A stretch of 64,000 nucleotides of DNA from Streptococcus suis (lineage in GTDB: Bacteria; Bacillota; Bacilli; Lactobacillales; Streptococcaceae), in contig CP102145.1 of assembly GCA_024583055.1 (NCBI GenBank), positions 558,001-622,000 of the forward strand, read 5' to 3'. The translations under genes were made by a program, and so were the position numbers. Shown here piece by piece: positions 19,890 through 28,307 of the stretch (its first letter is position 1; each line of letters opens with the position of its first letter). The notes beneath the pieces are model-generated. The model did no database searches. It saw only the letters and a list, made by a program, of their open reading frames with translations, and had not been told where the DNA came from.

Positions 19890-19987
19890 CTTCTCTACCT
19901 CATTTCTATATCTACTAGTCTAGCAGAAATTGGCTTATTTTTGGGAAAGAAACCGAAGATTTCCTATAGGAAAAACTAGAACTTTCT

Positions 19988-20004
19988 TATAGTTTTTAGC
20001 TATA
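19988..20004 (-). promoter_or_regulatory. MET-box (MtaR/MetR-type LysR operator) upstream of the transsulfuration operon
   Basis: TATAGTTTTTAGCTATA matches the streptococcal MET-box palindrome TATAGTTTNAAACTATA except for two bases in the right arm. Position, about 100 bp before the first PLP gene, suits a LysR-type activator. The identity is by motif recognition only. Confidence 0.7.
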
Positions 20005-20095
20005 ACACCCCGTGAACTTTTGCATAAAAATCCTGGACTACATCCTTAAGAATTGATATACTATACTTGTGAAAGAGCTTTCAAAGGAGGTTCCT

Positions 20096-20359
20096 ATGAC
20101 ATTCCAAAAAGATTTTTATCGCTATTCGGAGTTTTATTGGTTGATTTTCTGGCTGATTCAGATTGGACATATCTGGCTTAGTTACCCGGAAAGTCAGTAC
20201 CTGCCTTTAAATCTGTTTTTATCTCTGACTCTGCTCATTCATGCTTATCGGGCCTTTTTCAAACCCAAGCATCGCTTTTCGAAAACCAGAACCATTTGGC
20301 TTGTCATTGCCTTGCTACTTCTGTGGCTTGGTGCTATCGTGATATGTAGGAGCTACTAA
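20096..20359 (+). CDS. Small membrane protein, first of a tandem pair
   Basis: 87 residues from MTFQKDFYRYSEFYWLIFWL; AAAGGAGG lies 5 nt before the ATG and rules out the longer frame to 20069. Three hydrophobic helices (about residues 13-28, 38-55, 66-84) separated by basic loops. The N-terminal pattern of aromatic residues after FY(R/K)Y matches the following gene, suggesting duplication and divergence. Only 1 bp separates the two. No function recognised. Confidence 0.75.
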   Translation: MTFQKDFYRYSEFYWLIFWLIQIGHIWLSYPESQYLPLNLFLSLTLLIHAYRAFFKPKHRFSKTRTIWLVIALLLLWLGAIVICRSY

Positions 20360-20360
20360 A

Positions 20361-20612
20361 ATGTTCAAACAGTTTAACAATCAGTTTTACCGCAGCCTGG
20401 ATTTTTACATGGCCATTTGCTTGATACTATATAGTTTGGGAGCTATTTTGGACAATGAATATAACTGGTGGATATACTTACAACCGATTTTGATTCCTTT
20501 CACTCTCTACCAATCCTTCTTTTCCAAGAAGGGCAATCTGAAAAAGGATTGGTTGATTTATCTTTGTGTCGGAATCGTCTTCTTGGGATTCTGGTTAGAA
20601 TTCATTGCCTAG
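20361..20612 (+). CDS. Small membrane protein, second of a tandem pair
   Basis: 83 residues with three predicted helices. NQFYRSLDFYMAICLILYSL at the start parallels KDFYRYSEFYWLIFWLIQIG in the upstream gene; the middle loops both contain a short FF(K/S)K turn. It begins 1 bp after the upstream stop, so it is translationally coupled. No export signal beyond its own helices and no enzyme motif. Function unknown. Confidence 0.72.
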   Translation: MFKQFNNQFYRSLDFYMAICLILYSLGAILDNEYNWWIYLQPILIPFTLYQSFFSKKGNLKKDWLIYLCVGIVFLGFWLEFIA

Positions 20613-20658
20613 TTACTTGCCCTCTCGTGCATTTCCCAGAGGGTTTTCTTGTCCTGAC

Positions 20659-20687
20659 TTGTCAAATGTCACTGATAGGTTTACAAT
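20659..20687 (+). promoter_or_regulatory. murE promoter, leaderless architecture
   Basis: TTGTCA (20659-20664) and TACAAT (20682-20687) with a 17-bp spacer. The ATG of murE begins at 20694, 6 nt after the -10, so no untranslated leader with a ribosome site can exist. Confidence 0.75.
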
Positions 20688-20693
20688 AGAAAC

Positions 20694-22139
20694 ATGATAA
20701 AAATTGAACGTGTAGTAGACATCTTAAAAGCGGATGACAACTTCCGCCAGATCAAACAAAATAATCAGATTGATAACACTTGGACGGATGTCCAGTTTGA
20801 CGCTCTCAGCTATGACAGCCGGACTGTTAGCCCAACGACCCTCTTTTTTGCCAAGGGTTTGGCCTTTAAGAAAGAATTTCTGGAAAAAGCTATCGAGGAT
20901 GGGCTGGCTTTTTACGTGTCTGAAATCGACTATGCGGTCGGCATTCCTGCTATCATCGTCCATGACATCAAGCAGGCCATGAGCCTGATTGCTATGGAAT
21001 TTCATGGTCATCCCCAGAAACAGCTCAAACTCCTGGCCTTCACCGGCACCAAGGGTAAGACAACGGCGGCTTATTTTGCTTTTAACATTCTTAAAATCAA
21101 CCACAAGCCTGCCATGCTTTCGACCATGAACACCACACTGGACGGCAAGACTTTCTTTAAGTCCACCCTGACCACGCCTGAAAGCCTGGACCTCTTTGCC
21201 ATGATGGCGGAGGCGGTCAAGAACGGCATGAGCCACTTGATTATGGAGGTGTCCAGCCAGGCCTACTTGGTCAAGCGGGTTTACGGGCTGACCTTTGATG
21301 TCGGCGTCTTCCTCAATATCAGCCCCGACCACATCGGCCCCATTGAGCATCCGACTTTTGAGGACTATTTCTACCACAAGCGTCTTTTGATGGACAATAG
21401 CAGAGCAGTCATTGTCAATGCTGGAATGGACCATTTTGAAGTCGTGAAAGAGCAAGTCAGCTCCAAAGACCATGACTTTTATGGACCGAGCTCTGAAAAT
21501 GAAATCACTCAGTCAGCAGGTTTTGACTTCACAGTGACCGGCAAATTAGCTGGTCACTACGACATCCAGCTGATCGGTGGTTTCAACCAAGAAAATGCCA
21601 TCGCAGCCGGCCTAGCCTGTCTCCGCTTGGGTGCAAGTCTGGAGGACATTCACACAGGAATTGCCCAAACCAATGTTCCTGGTCGCATGGAAGTCCTGAT
21701 CCAGCAAAACGGTGCCAAGGTCTTCGTGGACTACGCCCACAACGGTGACAGCGTGAAAAAGTTAATCGATGTTGTCTTGGAACACCAGACAGGTAAGGTC
21801 ATCTTGATTTTAGGCGCTCCTGGTAACAAGGGAGAAAGCCGCCGCAAGGACTTCGGTCTCCTCCTCAACAACTATCCGCAGATTGAAGTCATCTTGACAG
21901 CAGACGACCCTAACCGAGAAGATCCTGCTGCCATTGCCGCAGAAATTCGTTCCTACATGACTAGACCCAGCGACTTTATCTTGGACCGTGAAGAAGCCAT
22001 TGCAAAAGCCATGAGCCAAACGACTGGTGGTCAAGATGCGGTCATTATCGCAGGGAAAGGCGCCGATGCCTACCAGATTGTCAATGGAGAGCATGCTCCT
22101 TACGACGGCGACTTGGAAGTTGCACGGAAATATCTATAA
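20694..22139 (+). CDS. murE: UDP-N-acetylmuramoyl-tripeptide synthetase, L-lysine adding
   Basis: Cytosolic Mur ligase adding the third residue to the peptidoglycan stem. 481 residues. ATP-binding [14 protein letters not shown] near residue 119, central-domain [16 protein letters not shown], and C-terminal [14 protein letters not shown]. The specificity loop reads [10 protein letters not shown], the Lys-type DDPN rather than the DNPR found in diaminopimelate enzymes, fitting streptococcal wall chemistry. It appears to be transcribed without a leader and ends at a bidirectional terminator. Confidence 0.96.
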   Translation: MIKIERVVDILKADDNFRQIKQNNQIDNTWTDVQFDALSYDSRTVSPTTLFFAKGLAFKKEFLEKAIEDGLAFYVSEIDYAVGIPAIIVHDIKQAMSLIAMEFHGHPQKQLKLLAFTGTKGKTTAAYFAFNILKINHKPAMLSTMNTTLDGKTFFKSTLTTPESLDLFAMMAEAVKNGMSHLIMEVSSQAYLVKRVYGLTFDVGVFLNISPDHIGPIEHPTFEDYFYHKRLLMDNSRAVIVNAGMDHFEVVKEQVSSKDHDFYGPSSENEITQSAGFDFTVTGKLAGHYDIQLIGGFNQENAIAAGLACLRLGASLEDIHTGIAQTNVPGRMEVLIQQNGAKVFVDYAHNGDSVKKLIDVVLEHQTGKVILILGAPGNKGESRRKDFGLLLNNYPQIEVILTADDPNREDPAAIAAEIRSYMTRPSDFILDREEAIAKAMSQTTGGQDAVIIAGKGADAYQIVNGEHAPYDGDLEVARKYL

Positions 22140-22141
22140 AT

Positions 22142-22174
22142 AATAAGAGCCCGGGAAAGACCTAGGCTCTTATT
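22142..22174. terminator. Bidirectional terminator between murE and gpo
   Basis: Perfect 10-bp stem AATAAGAGCC / GGCTCTTATT with A/T runs on both flanks. It overlaps the last codons of the convergent glutathione peroxidase gene. Confidence 0.8.
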
Positions 22175-22647
22175 TTCAGCAATTTTTCTATGTCCTTTTT
22201 CAACTTGCTAGGTGGAGTTATCGGCAGATAGCGCTTAACAACCCGCCCCTGTCTGTCAATCAAAAATTTGGTAAAATTCCATTCAATGCTCTTGCCCAAA
22301 AGGCTGGATTTTTCTTTTTTCAGCCATTGATAGAGCGGATCCGCCTCGGGACCATTAACCTTGATTTTTGCGAAACGAGGGAAGGTCGTACCAAAATTTA
22401 GACTACAGGCTTGGTGAATTTCTCGGTCCGTTCCACTAGCTTGATTAGCAAACTGATTGCAGGGAAAATCCAGAACCACAAATCCTTCATCTTTGTAGCT
22501 TTCGTACAATTCCTGCAATTCCTTATACTGGGGTGCCAGACCACATCCCGGTGCCGTATTGACTACCAGCAAGACTTGACCAGCAAAATCAGACAGGTCT
22601 TGCTGGCTGCCGTCCATTTTCTTCACTGAAAAATCGTATAGATTCAT
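22162..22647 (-). CDS. gpo: Glutathione peroxidase family protein (thiol peroxidase)
   Basis: 161 residues. The peroxidatic cysteine is Cys35 in NTAPGCGLAPQYKELQELY (a cysteine rather than selenocysteine, as in bacteria). The second signature VLDFPCNQFANQASG supplies the resolving cysteine, and WNFTKFLIDRQG contains the catalytic Trp and Asn. Bacterial members usually use thioredoxin or glutathione to reduce hydroperoxides. It ends inside the shared terminator with murE and lies just downstream of the pseudouridine synthase gene (10 bp), probably as an operon. Confidence 0.93.
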   Translation of the reverse strand: MNLYDFSVKKMDGSQQDLSDFAGQVLLVVNTAPGCGLAPQYKELQELYESYKDEGFVVLDFPCNQFANQASGTDREIHQACSLNFGTTFPRFAKIKVNGPEADPLYQWLKKEKSSLLGKSIEWNFTKFLIDRQGRVVKRYLPITPPSKLKKDIEKLLKIRA

Positions 22648-22657
22648 ACTTTTCTCC

Positions 22658-23374
22658 TCAATCGAAATAGGTCAGTAAATGTTGGATTTCTGTTTGGGTT
22701 AAGGTTCTGTATTGACCCAGAGGTAAATCTCCTAAAGCGAAGCCGCCAAAACTGATCCGTCGCAGATAAGTCACCTTGACTCCATAGGCTAAAAACATTT
22801 TCTTGACCTGATGAAACTTGCCTTCGGACAGCTGGATGGTCGCTCTGCTATGTTCCAAAGAAGAAAAATCAACCGTCAGCTGACAGGGCTGGCAGCGTGT
22901 GCCGTCCAAAAAGGTTACGCCTGAGGCAAAGAAAGTGGGCGCATCCTGGCTAAGCGGGCCATTGACCTCTACATAATAGGTCTTGTCCACATGGTGCTTG
23001 GGATGGAGCATCCGAAAGCCTAGAGGTCCATTGTTGGTGATGAGGACCAGGCCTTCCGTGTCCCTATCCAAACGCCCCACTGGATATAGCCCAGTCGCCC
23101 GATCCTCTGGCTGAATGCAGTCGATGACCGTCTGATGCTGGCTATCCGTCACAGCTGATACTACTCCGGCCGGCTTGTGAAGAAGAAAATAGCTAGCGCC
23201 TGCCAATGCTATCTGTTTTCCTTGGATAACAATTTCCTGCAGAGCTGGGTCCACAATCTGGCTGAGAGAATGAGCAGGTTGATCGTCAATCCATATCTGC
23301 TGGGCCTTGAATAATTTCTTTACTTGCTTGCGGGAACCAATCTTGGCCACCTCCATACATTTGTCTAATCTCAT
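22658..23374 (-). CDS. 16S rRNA pseudouridine synthase (RsuA family)
   Basis: 238 residues: an N-terminal S4 RNA-binding domain (MRLDKCMEVAKIGSRKQVKK to about residue 60) and a pseudouridine synthase domain with the catalytic aspartate in PVGRLDRDTEGLVLITNNG near residue 103. Family RsuA/RluB/RluE/RluF modifies rRNA uridines; small-subunit specificity is by similarity to streptococcal RsuA-like proteins and is not certain. Confidence 0.88.
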   Translation of the reverse strand: MRLDKCMEVAKIGSRKQVKKLFKAQQIWIDDQPAHSLSQIVDPALQEIVIQGKQIALAGASYFLLHKPAGVVSAVTDSQHQTVIDCIQPEDRATGLYPVGRLDRDTEGLVLITNNGPLGFRMLHPKHHVDKTYYVEVNGPLSQDAPTFFASGVTFLDGTRCQPCQLTVDFSSLEHSRATIQLSEGKFHQVKKMFLAYGVKVTYLRRISFGGFALGDLPLGQYRTLTQTEIQHLLTYFD

Positions 23375-23402
23375 GGGACTATTGTATCACAAATCATATA
23401 GC

Positions 23403-23430
23403 TTGACTCTTTTTGAAAAAGGTTTATAAT
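23403..23430 (+). promoter_or_regulatory. Promoter of the glutathionyl-hydroquinone reductase gene
   Basis: TTGACT (23403-23408) and TATAAT (23425-23430), 16-bp spacer, leading into a roughly 75-nt leader that contains a terminator-like hairpin. Confidence 0.75.
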
Positions 23431-23458
23431 ACTAGTTAGTGATATATTTTTTTACAAA

Positions 23459-23494
23459 GGGAATCCAATCATCCTATTGGATTTCCCATTTTTT
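23459..23494 (+). promoter_or_regulatory. Terminator-like hairpin in the leader of the glutathione transferase gene
   Basis: GGGAATCCAAT and ATTGGATTTCCC pair over 11 bp with one bulge and a short loop, followed by ATTTTTTC. It lies between a good promoter and the ribosome site AAGGGAGAA, so it could act as an attenuator or as the terminator of a short leader RNA. No known riboswitch or T-box element was recognised before it. Confidence 0.6.
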
Positions 23495-23512
23495 CAGTAA
23501 GGGAGAAAATTC

Positions 23513-24469
23513 ATGGGACTTTTACAAGATGGAAAATGGGTGGACAAGTGGTATGACACCAAGTCAACAGGTGGCAAGTTTGTTCGTACAGTCACACAAT
23601 TTCGCAACTGGATTACGCCAGACGGACAAGTGGGTCCGACAGGAACAGGTGGTTTTAAGGCCGAGTCGGGTCGCTACCATCTCTACATTTCTCTGGCTTG
23701 TCCTTGGGCTAGTCGGACCTTGATGATGAGAAAATTGAAGGACTTGGAGGACCATATCTCCCTGTCTGTCGTTCATCCACTCATGTTAGAAAATGGCTGG
23801 ACCTTTGAAGATGGACCTGGTGTCATCAAGGATTCCCTCTTTAACAGCGATTATCTCTATCAGGTCTATTTGAAAGCCGATCCAACGTACTCTGGTCGGG
23901 TGACCGTTCCTGTCCTGTGGGATAAGAAAACCAATACCATCGTCAGCAACGAGTCTGCCAAAATTATGCGGATGTTCAATACCGCCTTCAATGACATCAC
24001 GGGCAATCAGGATGATTATTATCCAGCAGACTTGCAGGCTGAGATTGATATCATGAATGACTTTGTCTATCCAAACATCAACAATGGTGTTTACAAGGCT
24101 TGCTTTTCAACCAGTCAAGCAGTCTATGAAAAAGAAGTCAAAAATCTCTTTGCTGCCTTGGATAAATTGGAAGAGCATTTGGCAGATAAGGACTATCTAG
24201 TTGGCAATCAATTAACCGAGGCTGACCTTCGTCTCTTTACCACCTTGGTGCGATTTGCCCCTGTATACTTTGGGCATTTCAAATGCAATATCAAGGCCTT
24301 GGTTGACTATCCAAACTTGTGGGATTATACCAAGCGGATTTACAACCATGCTGGTATTTCAGAAACGGTTGACTTTGACCATATCAAACAGCACTACTAC
24401 GGTAGCCACAAGACCATTAACCCAACAGGTATTGTCCCAGTCGGACCAGACTTGGACTGGACACTATAA
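23513..24469 (+). CDS. Xi-class glutathione S-transferase (glutathionyl-hydroquinone reductase)
   Basis: 318 residues. The active-site Cys is in HLYISLACPWASRTLMMRKL, the CPWA motif of the YqjG/PcpF class, which reduces glutathionyl-hydroquinones. The C-terminal all-helical GST domain includes NQLTEADLRLFTTLVRFAPVY and the RIYNHAGISETVDFDHIKQHYY-type tail region. A promoter and leader hairpin precede it, and a terminator (24475-24499) follows. It lies 140 bp from the divergent pseudouridine synthase-gpo pair, so two thiol-redox genes are neighbours. Confidence 0.92.
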   Translation: MGLLQDGKWVDKWYDTKSTGGKFVRTVTQFRNWITPDGQVGPTGTGGFKAESGRYHLYISLACPWASRTLMMRKLKDLEDHISLSVVHPLMLENGWTFEDGPGVIKDSLFNSDYLYQVYLKADPTYSGRVTVPVLWDKKTNTIVSNESAKIMRMFNTAFNDITGNQDDYYPADLQAEIDIMNDFVYPNINNGVYKACFSTSQAVYEKEVKNLFAALDKLEEHLADKDYLVGNQLTEADLRLFTTLVRFAPVYFGHFKCNIKALVDYPNLWDYTKRIYNHAGISETVDFDHIKQHYYGSHKTINPTGIVPVGPDLDWTL

Positions 24470-24474
24470 GATAT

Positions 24475-24499
24475 AAAGGGAGATGATAACCTCCCTTTT
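24475..24499 (+). terminator. Terminator of the glutathione transferase gene
   Basis: AAAGGGAG / CTCCCTTTT stem with T run, 5 bp after the stop codon. Confidence 0.7.
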
Positions 24500-24541
24500 C
24501 GTATGGTATAATAGTTCAGATTTTTTGAAAAGGAGAATGAC

Positions 24542-25648
24542 ATGTCTGAAATTATCGCAAAACGCGTATCAAACTATGAATTATTTTATGATTTGGTCTT
24601 TGTCCTGGCCACTTCTTCACTGACTGGACTTTTGCACGGTGACCATATCGGACTCAGGGAAATTCTAACATTTATCACCGCCAACCTGATTATTATGACC
24701 TTGTGGATTAATGAGACGATTTACCTCAACAAATATGGTGAACGGGATTTGTTGGATATTAGCGCGATTATTGCGTCCATGTTTGTGGTAGGACAATTAT
24801 CCCTAAACTTTAGCCATGATTTTAAAGCGACCGCTCTACCATTTACCATCTTTTTGACCCTGTCTTATCTGCTGATTTGCTTGCAGTACTACCTTCGTGG
24901 TCGGAAAATCGGTTTTACGGCAGATATAAAAAATAGTCTCTATATGTTTGGGATTTATGTGCTGGTATTTTTCTTGGCTTCGGTAGCTATTTACTTCAAT
25001 TTCTGGACCTATGATGAAAGGAGTCACTTACTTTTTTATCTTCCATTTGTCATTTCCTATTTCTTCAAGGATAAGCTCAGTCACGATGCCATGAACTTTC
25101 CACACATTGTTGAACGGTGTCAGTTGATTACCATTATTACCTTTGGTGAAACGGTCATTGCGATTTTGAAAAATTATCCGATTCAGACGCATCTGCTCAC
25201 TGGTATTCTCTTCTTCTTGACAATGGCTTTCTCCTTTATGTTTTACATTTCGCAAACCTATCTCAATATCAACCACCATCAAAAGACAAATGTAGCCACC
25301 TTACTCTATGCCCATATGGTACTGGTTTTGGGTCTCAACTTCTTCACAGTTTCTGTGGAGGTCTTACCTGGTGAGCATGCTAGTTTGGGCTTGCCTTTCC
25401 TCCTCATCGGCTACTTCCTCTACTATCTCGGAATCCTGATGACCAGTCGCTACAACCAGGACCTTTATCAACTAGATAAGATGGTTTGGCTTCAATATGC
25501 TATTGTAGTATTCACTACCATCATTCTTCTGATAGCCTTCCACCACTATCTAACCTTGATTGCCGCTATACTGGTTGCTAGTTCATTTATGATGCTGATA
25601 ATTTCTTTCCGCCACCGCAACCGTGTAGAAGTTGACCTCGAAAAATAA
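24542..25648 (+). CDS. Low temperature requirement protein A (LtrA) family membrane protein
   Basis: 368 residues with about ten hydrophobic helices. The N-terminal NYELFYDLVFVLATSSLTGL and the central LITIITFGETVIAILKNYP (GET motif) are typical of LtrA proteins. The family was linked to low-temperature growth in Listeria, but its molecular activity is unknown. Extended -10 TATGGTATAAT at 24502-24512 and AAAAGGAGAA before the ATG. Ends at a terminator shared with nagB. Confidence 0.87.
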   Translation: MSEIIAKRVSNYELFYDLVFVLATSSLTGLLHGDHIGLREILTFITANLIIMTLWINETIYLNKYGERDLLDISAIIASMFVVGQLSLNFSHDFKATALPFTIFLTLSYLLICLQYYLRGRKIGFTADIKNSLYMFGIYVLVFFLASVAIYFNFWTYDERSHLLFYLPFVISYFFKDKLSHDAMNFPHIVERCQLITIITFGETVIAILKNYPIQTHLLTGILFFLTMAFSFMFYISQTYLNINHHQKTNVATLLYAHMVLVLGLNFFTVSVEVLPGEHASLGLPFLLIGYFLYYLGILMTSRYNQDLYQLDKMVWLQYAIVVFTTIILLIAFHHYLTLIAAILVASSFMMLIISFRHRNRVEVDLEK

Positions 25649-25650
25649 GA

Positions 25651-25682
25651 AATCCGACTACCAAAAATGGTAGTCGGTTTTG
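25651..25682. terminator. Bidirectional terminator between ltrA and nagB
   Basis: Stem CCGACTACCA / TGGTAGTCGG with A and T runs on either side, between convergent stop codons. Confidence 0.85.
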
Positions 25683-25686
25683 TCTA

Positions 25687-26391
25687 TTATGCTAATTTAC
25701 TAGCTGCTGCTTCATCGATGATGAGGACAACATCATCATGGTTTTGAAGGACGCTTGCTGGGACTTGCTCTGTCACTGGTCCTTCCACTGTTGCCTTGAT
25801 GGCGTCGGCTTTTTCAGGTCCATAGGCCATGAGGACGATGGTTTTTGCCGCCATGATGTTGGCAATCCCCATGGAAATAGCCTGTTTTGGCACTTCCTCA
25901 ATGGTATCAAAGAAGCGACTGTTGGCCTCGATGGTCGAAGGAGCCAAATCAACCAAGTGAGTCTGACCGTCAAAGGGCGCCCCTGGTTCATTGAAGCCGA
26001 TGTGGCCGTTGCGACCGATACCCAGGATTTGAAAATCGATGGGTTTGTCTGCCAAAATTTTATTGTAACGGGCTGTTTCAGCTGCTGCATCCTCAGCCAA
26101 TCCATTTGGCAAGTAGGACTGCTTGAAGGGTTTGCTATTGAAGAGTTGTTCCTTCATAAAATAGATATAGGACTGATCACTTTCCTCGCCTAGCCCGACA
26201 TATTCGTCCAGATTGACCGAGGTCAGGTCAGAAAAGTCCAGGTCGCTCTCGCGGATGAGTTTGTAAAATTCCAGGGGACTAGAACCTGTTGCCAAACCGA
26301 GGACCTTGGCACCGCCGGCTAATTTTTCTTTTAATAAATTGAAGGCCAAAGCTGCGCCTTCTGCTTGATTTTCAACTACATGAACTTTCAT
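25687..26391 (-). CDS. nagB: Glucosamine-6-phosphate deaminase
   Basis: Converts glucosamine-6-phosphate to fructose-6-phosphate and ammonia, the exit step of amino sugar catabolism. 234 residues, the short Firmicutes form without the allosteric extension. [16 protein letters not shown] (phosphate loop), [10 protein letters not shown] with the catalytic Asp, and [15 protein letters not shown]. Preceded by GGAGG and by two NagR-type operators. Confidence 0.96.
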   Translation of the reverse strand: MKVHVVENQAEGAALAFNLLKEKLAGGAKVLGLATGSSPLEFYKLIRESDLDFSDLTSVNLDEYVGLGEESDQSYIYFMKEQLFNSKPFKQSYLPNGLAEDAAAETARYNKILADKPIDFQILGIGRNGHIGFNEPGAPFDGQTHLVDLAPSTIEANSRFFDTIEEVPKQAISMGIANIMAAKTIVLMAYGPEKADAIKATVEGPVTEQVPASVLQNHDDVVLIIDEAAASKLA

Positions 26392-26406
26392 GGTAACCTC
26401 CTTTTT

Positions 26407-26459
26407 GGTATAGACCGTTTTCCTAATTTTATTATATGGTATATACCAATTTTTGTCAA
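26407..26459 (-). promoter_or_regulatory. nagB promoter with two NagR (GntR-family) operators
   Basis: On the minus strand TTGACA (26454-26459) and TATAAT (26431-26436) are 17 bp apart. The spacer holds the palindrome TGGTATATACCA (26437-26448). A second half-perfect copy, GGTATAGACC (26407-26416), lies in the leader just before the ribosome site. Both fit the NagR/YvoA operator. Expected logic: repression until glucosamine-phosphates accumulate. Confidence 0.85.
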
Positions 26460-26507
26460 GTCATCTTGCTTACAATTCCCGTCCTGCTAGCCTATTCCCC
26501 CTAAAAA

Positions 26508-26516
26508 TGCTATAAT
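26508..26516 (+). promoter_or_regulatory. Extended -10 promoter, leaderless architecture
   Basis: TG-C-TATAAT with TATAAT at 26511-26516; the ATG of the 56-codon ORF begins 6 nt later at 26523. Confidence 0.7.
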
Positions 26517-26522
26517 GAAGGT

Positions 26523-26693
26523 ATGTTAAAAGATTTACTCATTCTATTTTTTCTGGGAAATATCCTCTGTCTGATTGGGTATTTTGTGAAAAAACAAGTC
26601 CTGCTCAAGCGTATTCTCTATGGGATTGGTGGACTATTGATTGCATCACCATTTTTAGTTCTGGCCTACTTTTTATACGCTATTTTTTTGTAA
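26523..26693 (+). CDS. 56-residue two-helix membrane protein
   Basis: MLKDLLILFFLGNILCLIGY opens a 56-residue protein with two hydrophobic helices joined by a basic loop (FVKKQVLLKRILYG). It ends at a TAA that overlaps the queA ribosome site (TAAGGAG), so it is likely cotranscribed and coupled with queA. The -10 box lies 6 nt before its ATG, with no room for a normal ribosome site. Length, start and context support a real gene; function unknown. Confidence 0.65.
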   Translation: MLKDLLILFFLGNILCLIGYFVKKQVLLKRILYGIGGLLIASPFLVLAYFLYAIFL

Positions 26694-26702
26694 GGAGTTG
26701 AT

Positions 26703-27731
26703 ATGAAAACAACAGATTTTGATTTTGAATTGCCCGAAGAGCTGATTGCTCAAGTCCCTCTTGAAAAACGGGACAGCTCCCGCCTGCTCATCCTGGATAG
26801 GGAAAAACAGACCATGGTGGACAGCCATTTTGACCACATCATCGACCAGCTCAATCCAGGCGATGCCCTGGTTATGAACAATACCCGTGTCCTACCGGCC
26901 CGTCTCCACGGCTTTAAGCCTGAGACTGGTGGTCATGTGGAATTTTTGCTCCTGAAAAATACCCAGGGGGACCAGTGGGAAGTTCTTGCTAAGCCAGCTA
27001 AGCGGCTCAAGGTCGGCGCCACTGTTGCCTTTGGAGACGGCAGATTAACCGCCACTGTGACCCAGGAATTGGAACACGGTGGTCGCATCGTCGAATTTGC
27101 CTACGAGGGCATTTTCCTAGAAGTCTTAGAAAGCCTGGGAGAAATGCCACTTCCGCCCTATATCCATGAGACCCTAGAAGACCGCGACCGCTACCAGACC
27201 GTCTATGCCAAGGAAAATGGCTCCGCGGCGGCACCGACAGCTGGTCTCCATTTCACAGAAGAATTGCTCCAAAAAATCGAGGCCAAGGGTGTCAAGCTAG
27301 TCTATCTGACCCTCCATGTGGGATTGGGAACTTTTAGACCAGTATCAGCTGATAATCTGGATGAGCATGAGATGCACTCAGAATTCTATACCTTGACGGC
27401 CGAGGCTGCAACAATACTCAATCAGGTCAAGGCTGCTGGCGGACGCATTGTCGCTGTCGGCACCACCTCGATTCGCACCCTTGAAACCATCGGCAATAAA
27501 TTTGACGGCCGACTGGAAGCTGACTCTGGCTGGACCAATATTTTCATCAAGCCCGGCTACCAGTTCCGCATTGTCGATGCCTTTTCTACCAACTTCCACC
27601 TACCCAAATCAACCCTGGTTATGCTGGTATCTGCCTTTGCCGGCCGGGAATTTGTCTTGGAAGCTTATAAACACGCCGTAGACCACCAATACCGCTTCTT
27701 CAGTTTTGGCGATGCCATGTTTATCCAATAA
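26703..27731 (+). CDS. queA: S-adenosylmethionine:tRNA ribosyltransferase-isomerase
   Basis: Transfers the ribosyl group of SAM to 7-aminomethyl-deazaguanine in tRNA to make epoxyqueuosine. 342 residues. [20 protein letters not shown] at the N-terminus, [16 protein letters not shown], and [17 protein letters not shown] are family signatures. It lies between the small membrane ORF and argR on one strand; spacing (27 bp to argR) suggests cotranscription with the arginine regulator. Confidence 0.96.
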   Translation: MKTTDFDFELPEELIAQVPLEKRDSSRLLILDREKQTMVDSHFDHIIDQLNPGDALVMNNTRVLPARLHGFKPETGGHVEFLLLKNTQGDQWEVLAKPAKRLKVGATVAFGDGRLTATVTQELEHGGRIVEFAYEGIFLEVLESLGEMPLPPYIHETLEDRDRYQTVYAKENGSAAAPTAGLHFTEELLQKIEAKGVKLVYLTLHVGLGTFRPVSADNLDEHEMHSEFYTLTAEAATILNQVKAAGGRIVAVGTTSIRTLETIGNKFDGRLEADSGWTNIFIKPGYQFRIVDAFSTNFHLPKSTLVMLVSAFAGREFVLEAYKHAVDHQYRFFSFGDAMFIQ

Positions 27732-27758
27732 GGATTGCACTGTATAAAGGAGTTTGCA

Positions 27759-28229
27759 ATGAATAAAATTGAAAGTCGGCACCAACTCATCCTCTCCCTG
27801 GTCCTGGAAAAGAAAATCCACACCCAGCAGGAGTTACAAGATTTGCTAGAGACCAACGGTGTGACGGTCACCCAGTCCACCCTGTCGCGCGATATCAAAC
27901 AGCTCAATCTTGTTAAGGTCAATGAAGCAAACTCCGCCCACTATATCATCAATCCGATAGCGCCATCTCGGTGGGAAAAGCGTCTCCGCCTCTATATGGA
28001 GGACGCTCTAGTCGTTTTGAAACCCGTCCAACACCAGGTGGTTCTGAAGACCCTACCTGGTCTGGCCGGAACCTTTGGCTCTATCCTAGATGCCATGGAA
28101 ATTCCTGAAATCATTGCAACCGTCTGCGGAGACGATGTTTGCCTGATTATCTGTCAGGACGAGGAAGCAGCGCTGGCCTGCTTTGAAGAGCTCAAACACT
28201 ACACGCCACCCTTCTTCTTTTCCAAGTAA
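27759..28229 (+). CDS. argR: Arginine repressor ArgR family regulator
   Basis: 156 residues from [27 protein letters not shown] upstream fixes this start over the longer frame to 27735. N-terminal winged helix-turn-helix with [20 protein letters not shown] and C-terminal oligomerisation/arginine-binding domain ([20 protein letters not shown], then GDDVCLIIC). In streptococci the argR next to the arc cluster activates or represses arginine deiminase genes in response to arginine. It converges with the dipeptidase end of the arc region and has its own terminator. Confidence 0.95.
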   Translation: MNKIESRHQLILSLVLEKKIHTQQELQDLLETNGVTVTQSTLSRDIKQLNLVKVNEANSAHYIINPIAPSRWEKRLRLYMEDALVVLKPVQHQVVLKTLPGLAGTFGSILDAMEIPEIIATVCGDDVCLIICQDEEAALACFEELKHYTPPFFFSK

Positions 28230-28235
28230 GTGACA

Positions 28236-28272
28236 AAAACTCCTAGTTCCAAGTGAGCTAGGAGTTTCTTTT
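28236..28272 (+). terminator. Terminator of argR
   Basis: Stem AAACTCCTAG / CTAGGAGTTT with an 11-nt loop and TTCTTTT. Confidence 0.8.
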
Positions 28273-28307
28273 ATTAAAATACCTATTTCAGACTAGTTCA
28301 AAATAGA

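Noticed and set aside
23439..23723. GTG-initiated ORF overlapping the start of the glutathione transferase gene
   Set aside because: It runs through the leader hairpin in a different frame from a well-supported gene and has no ribosome site.
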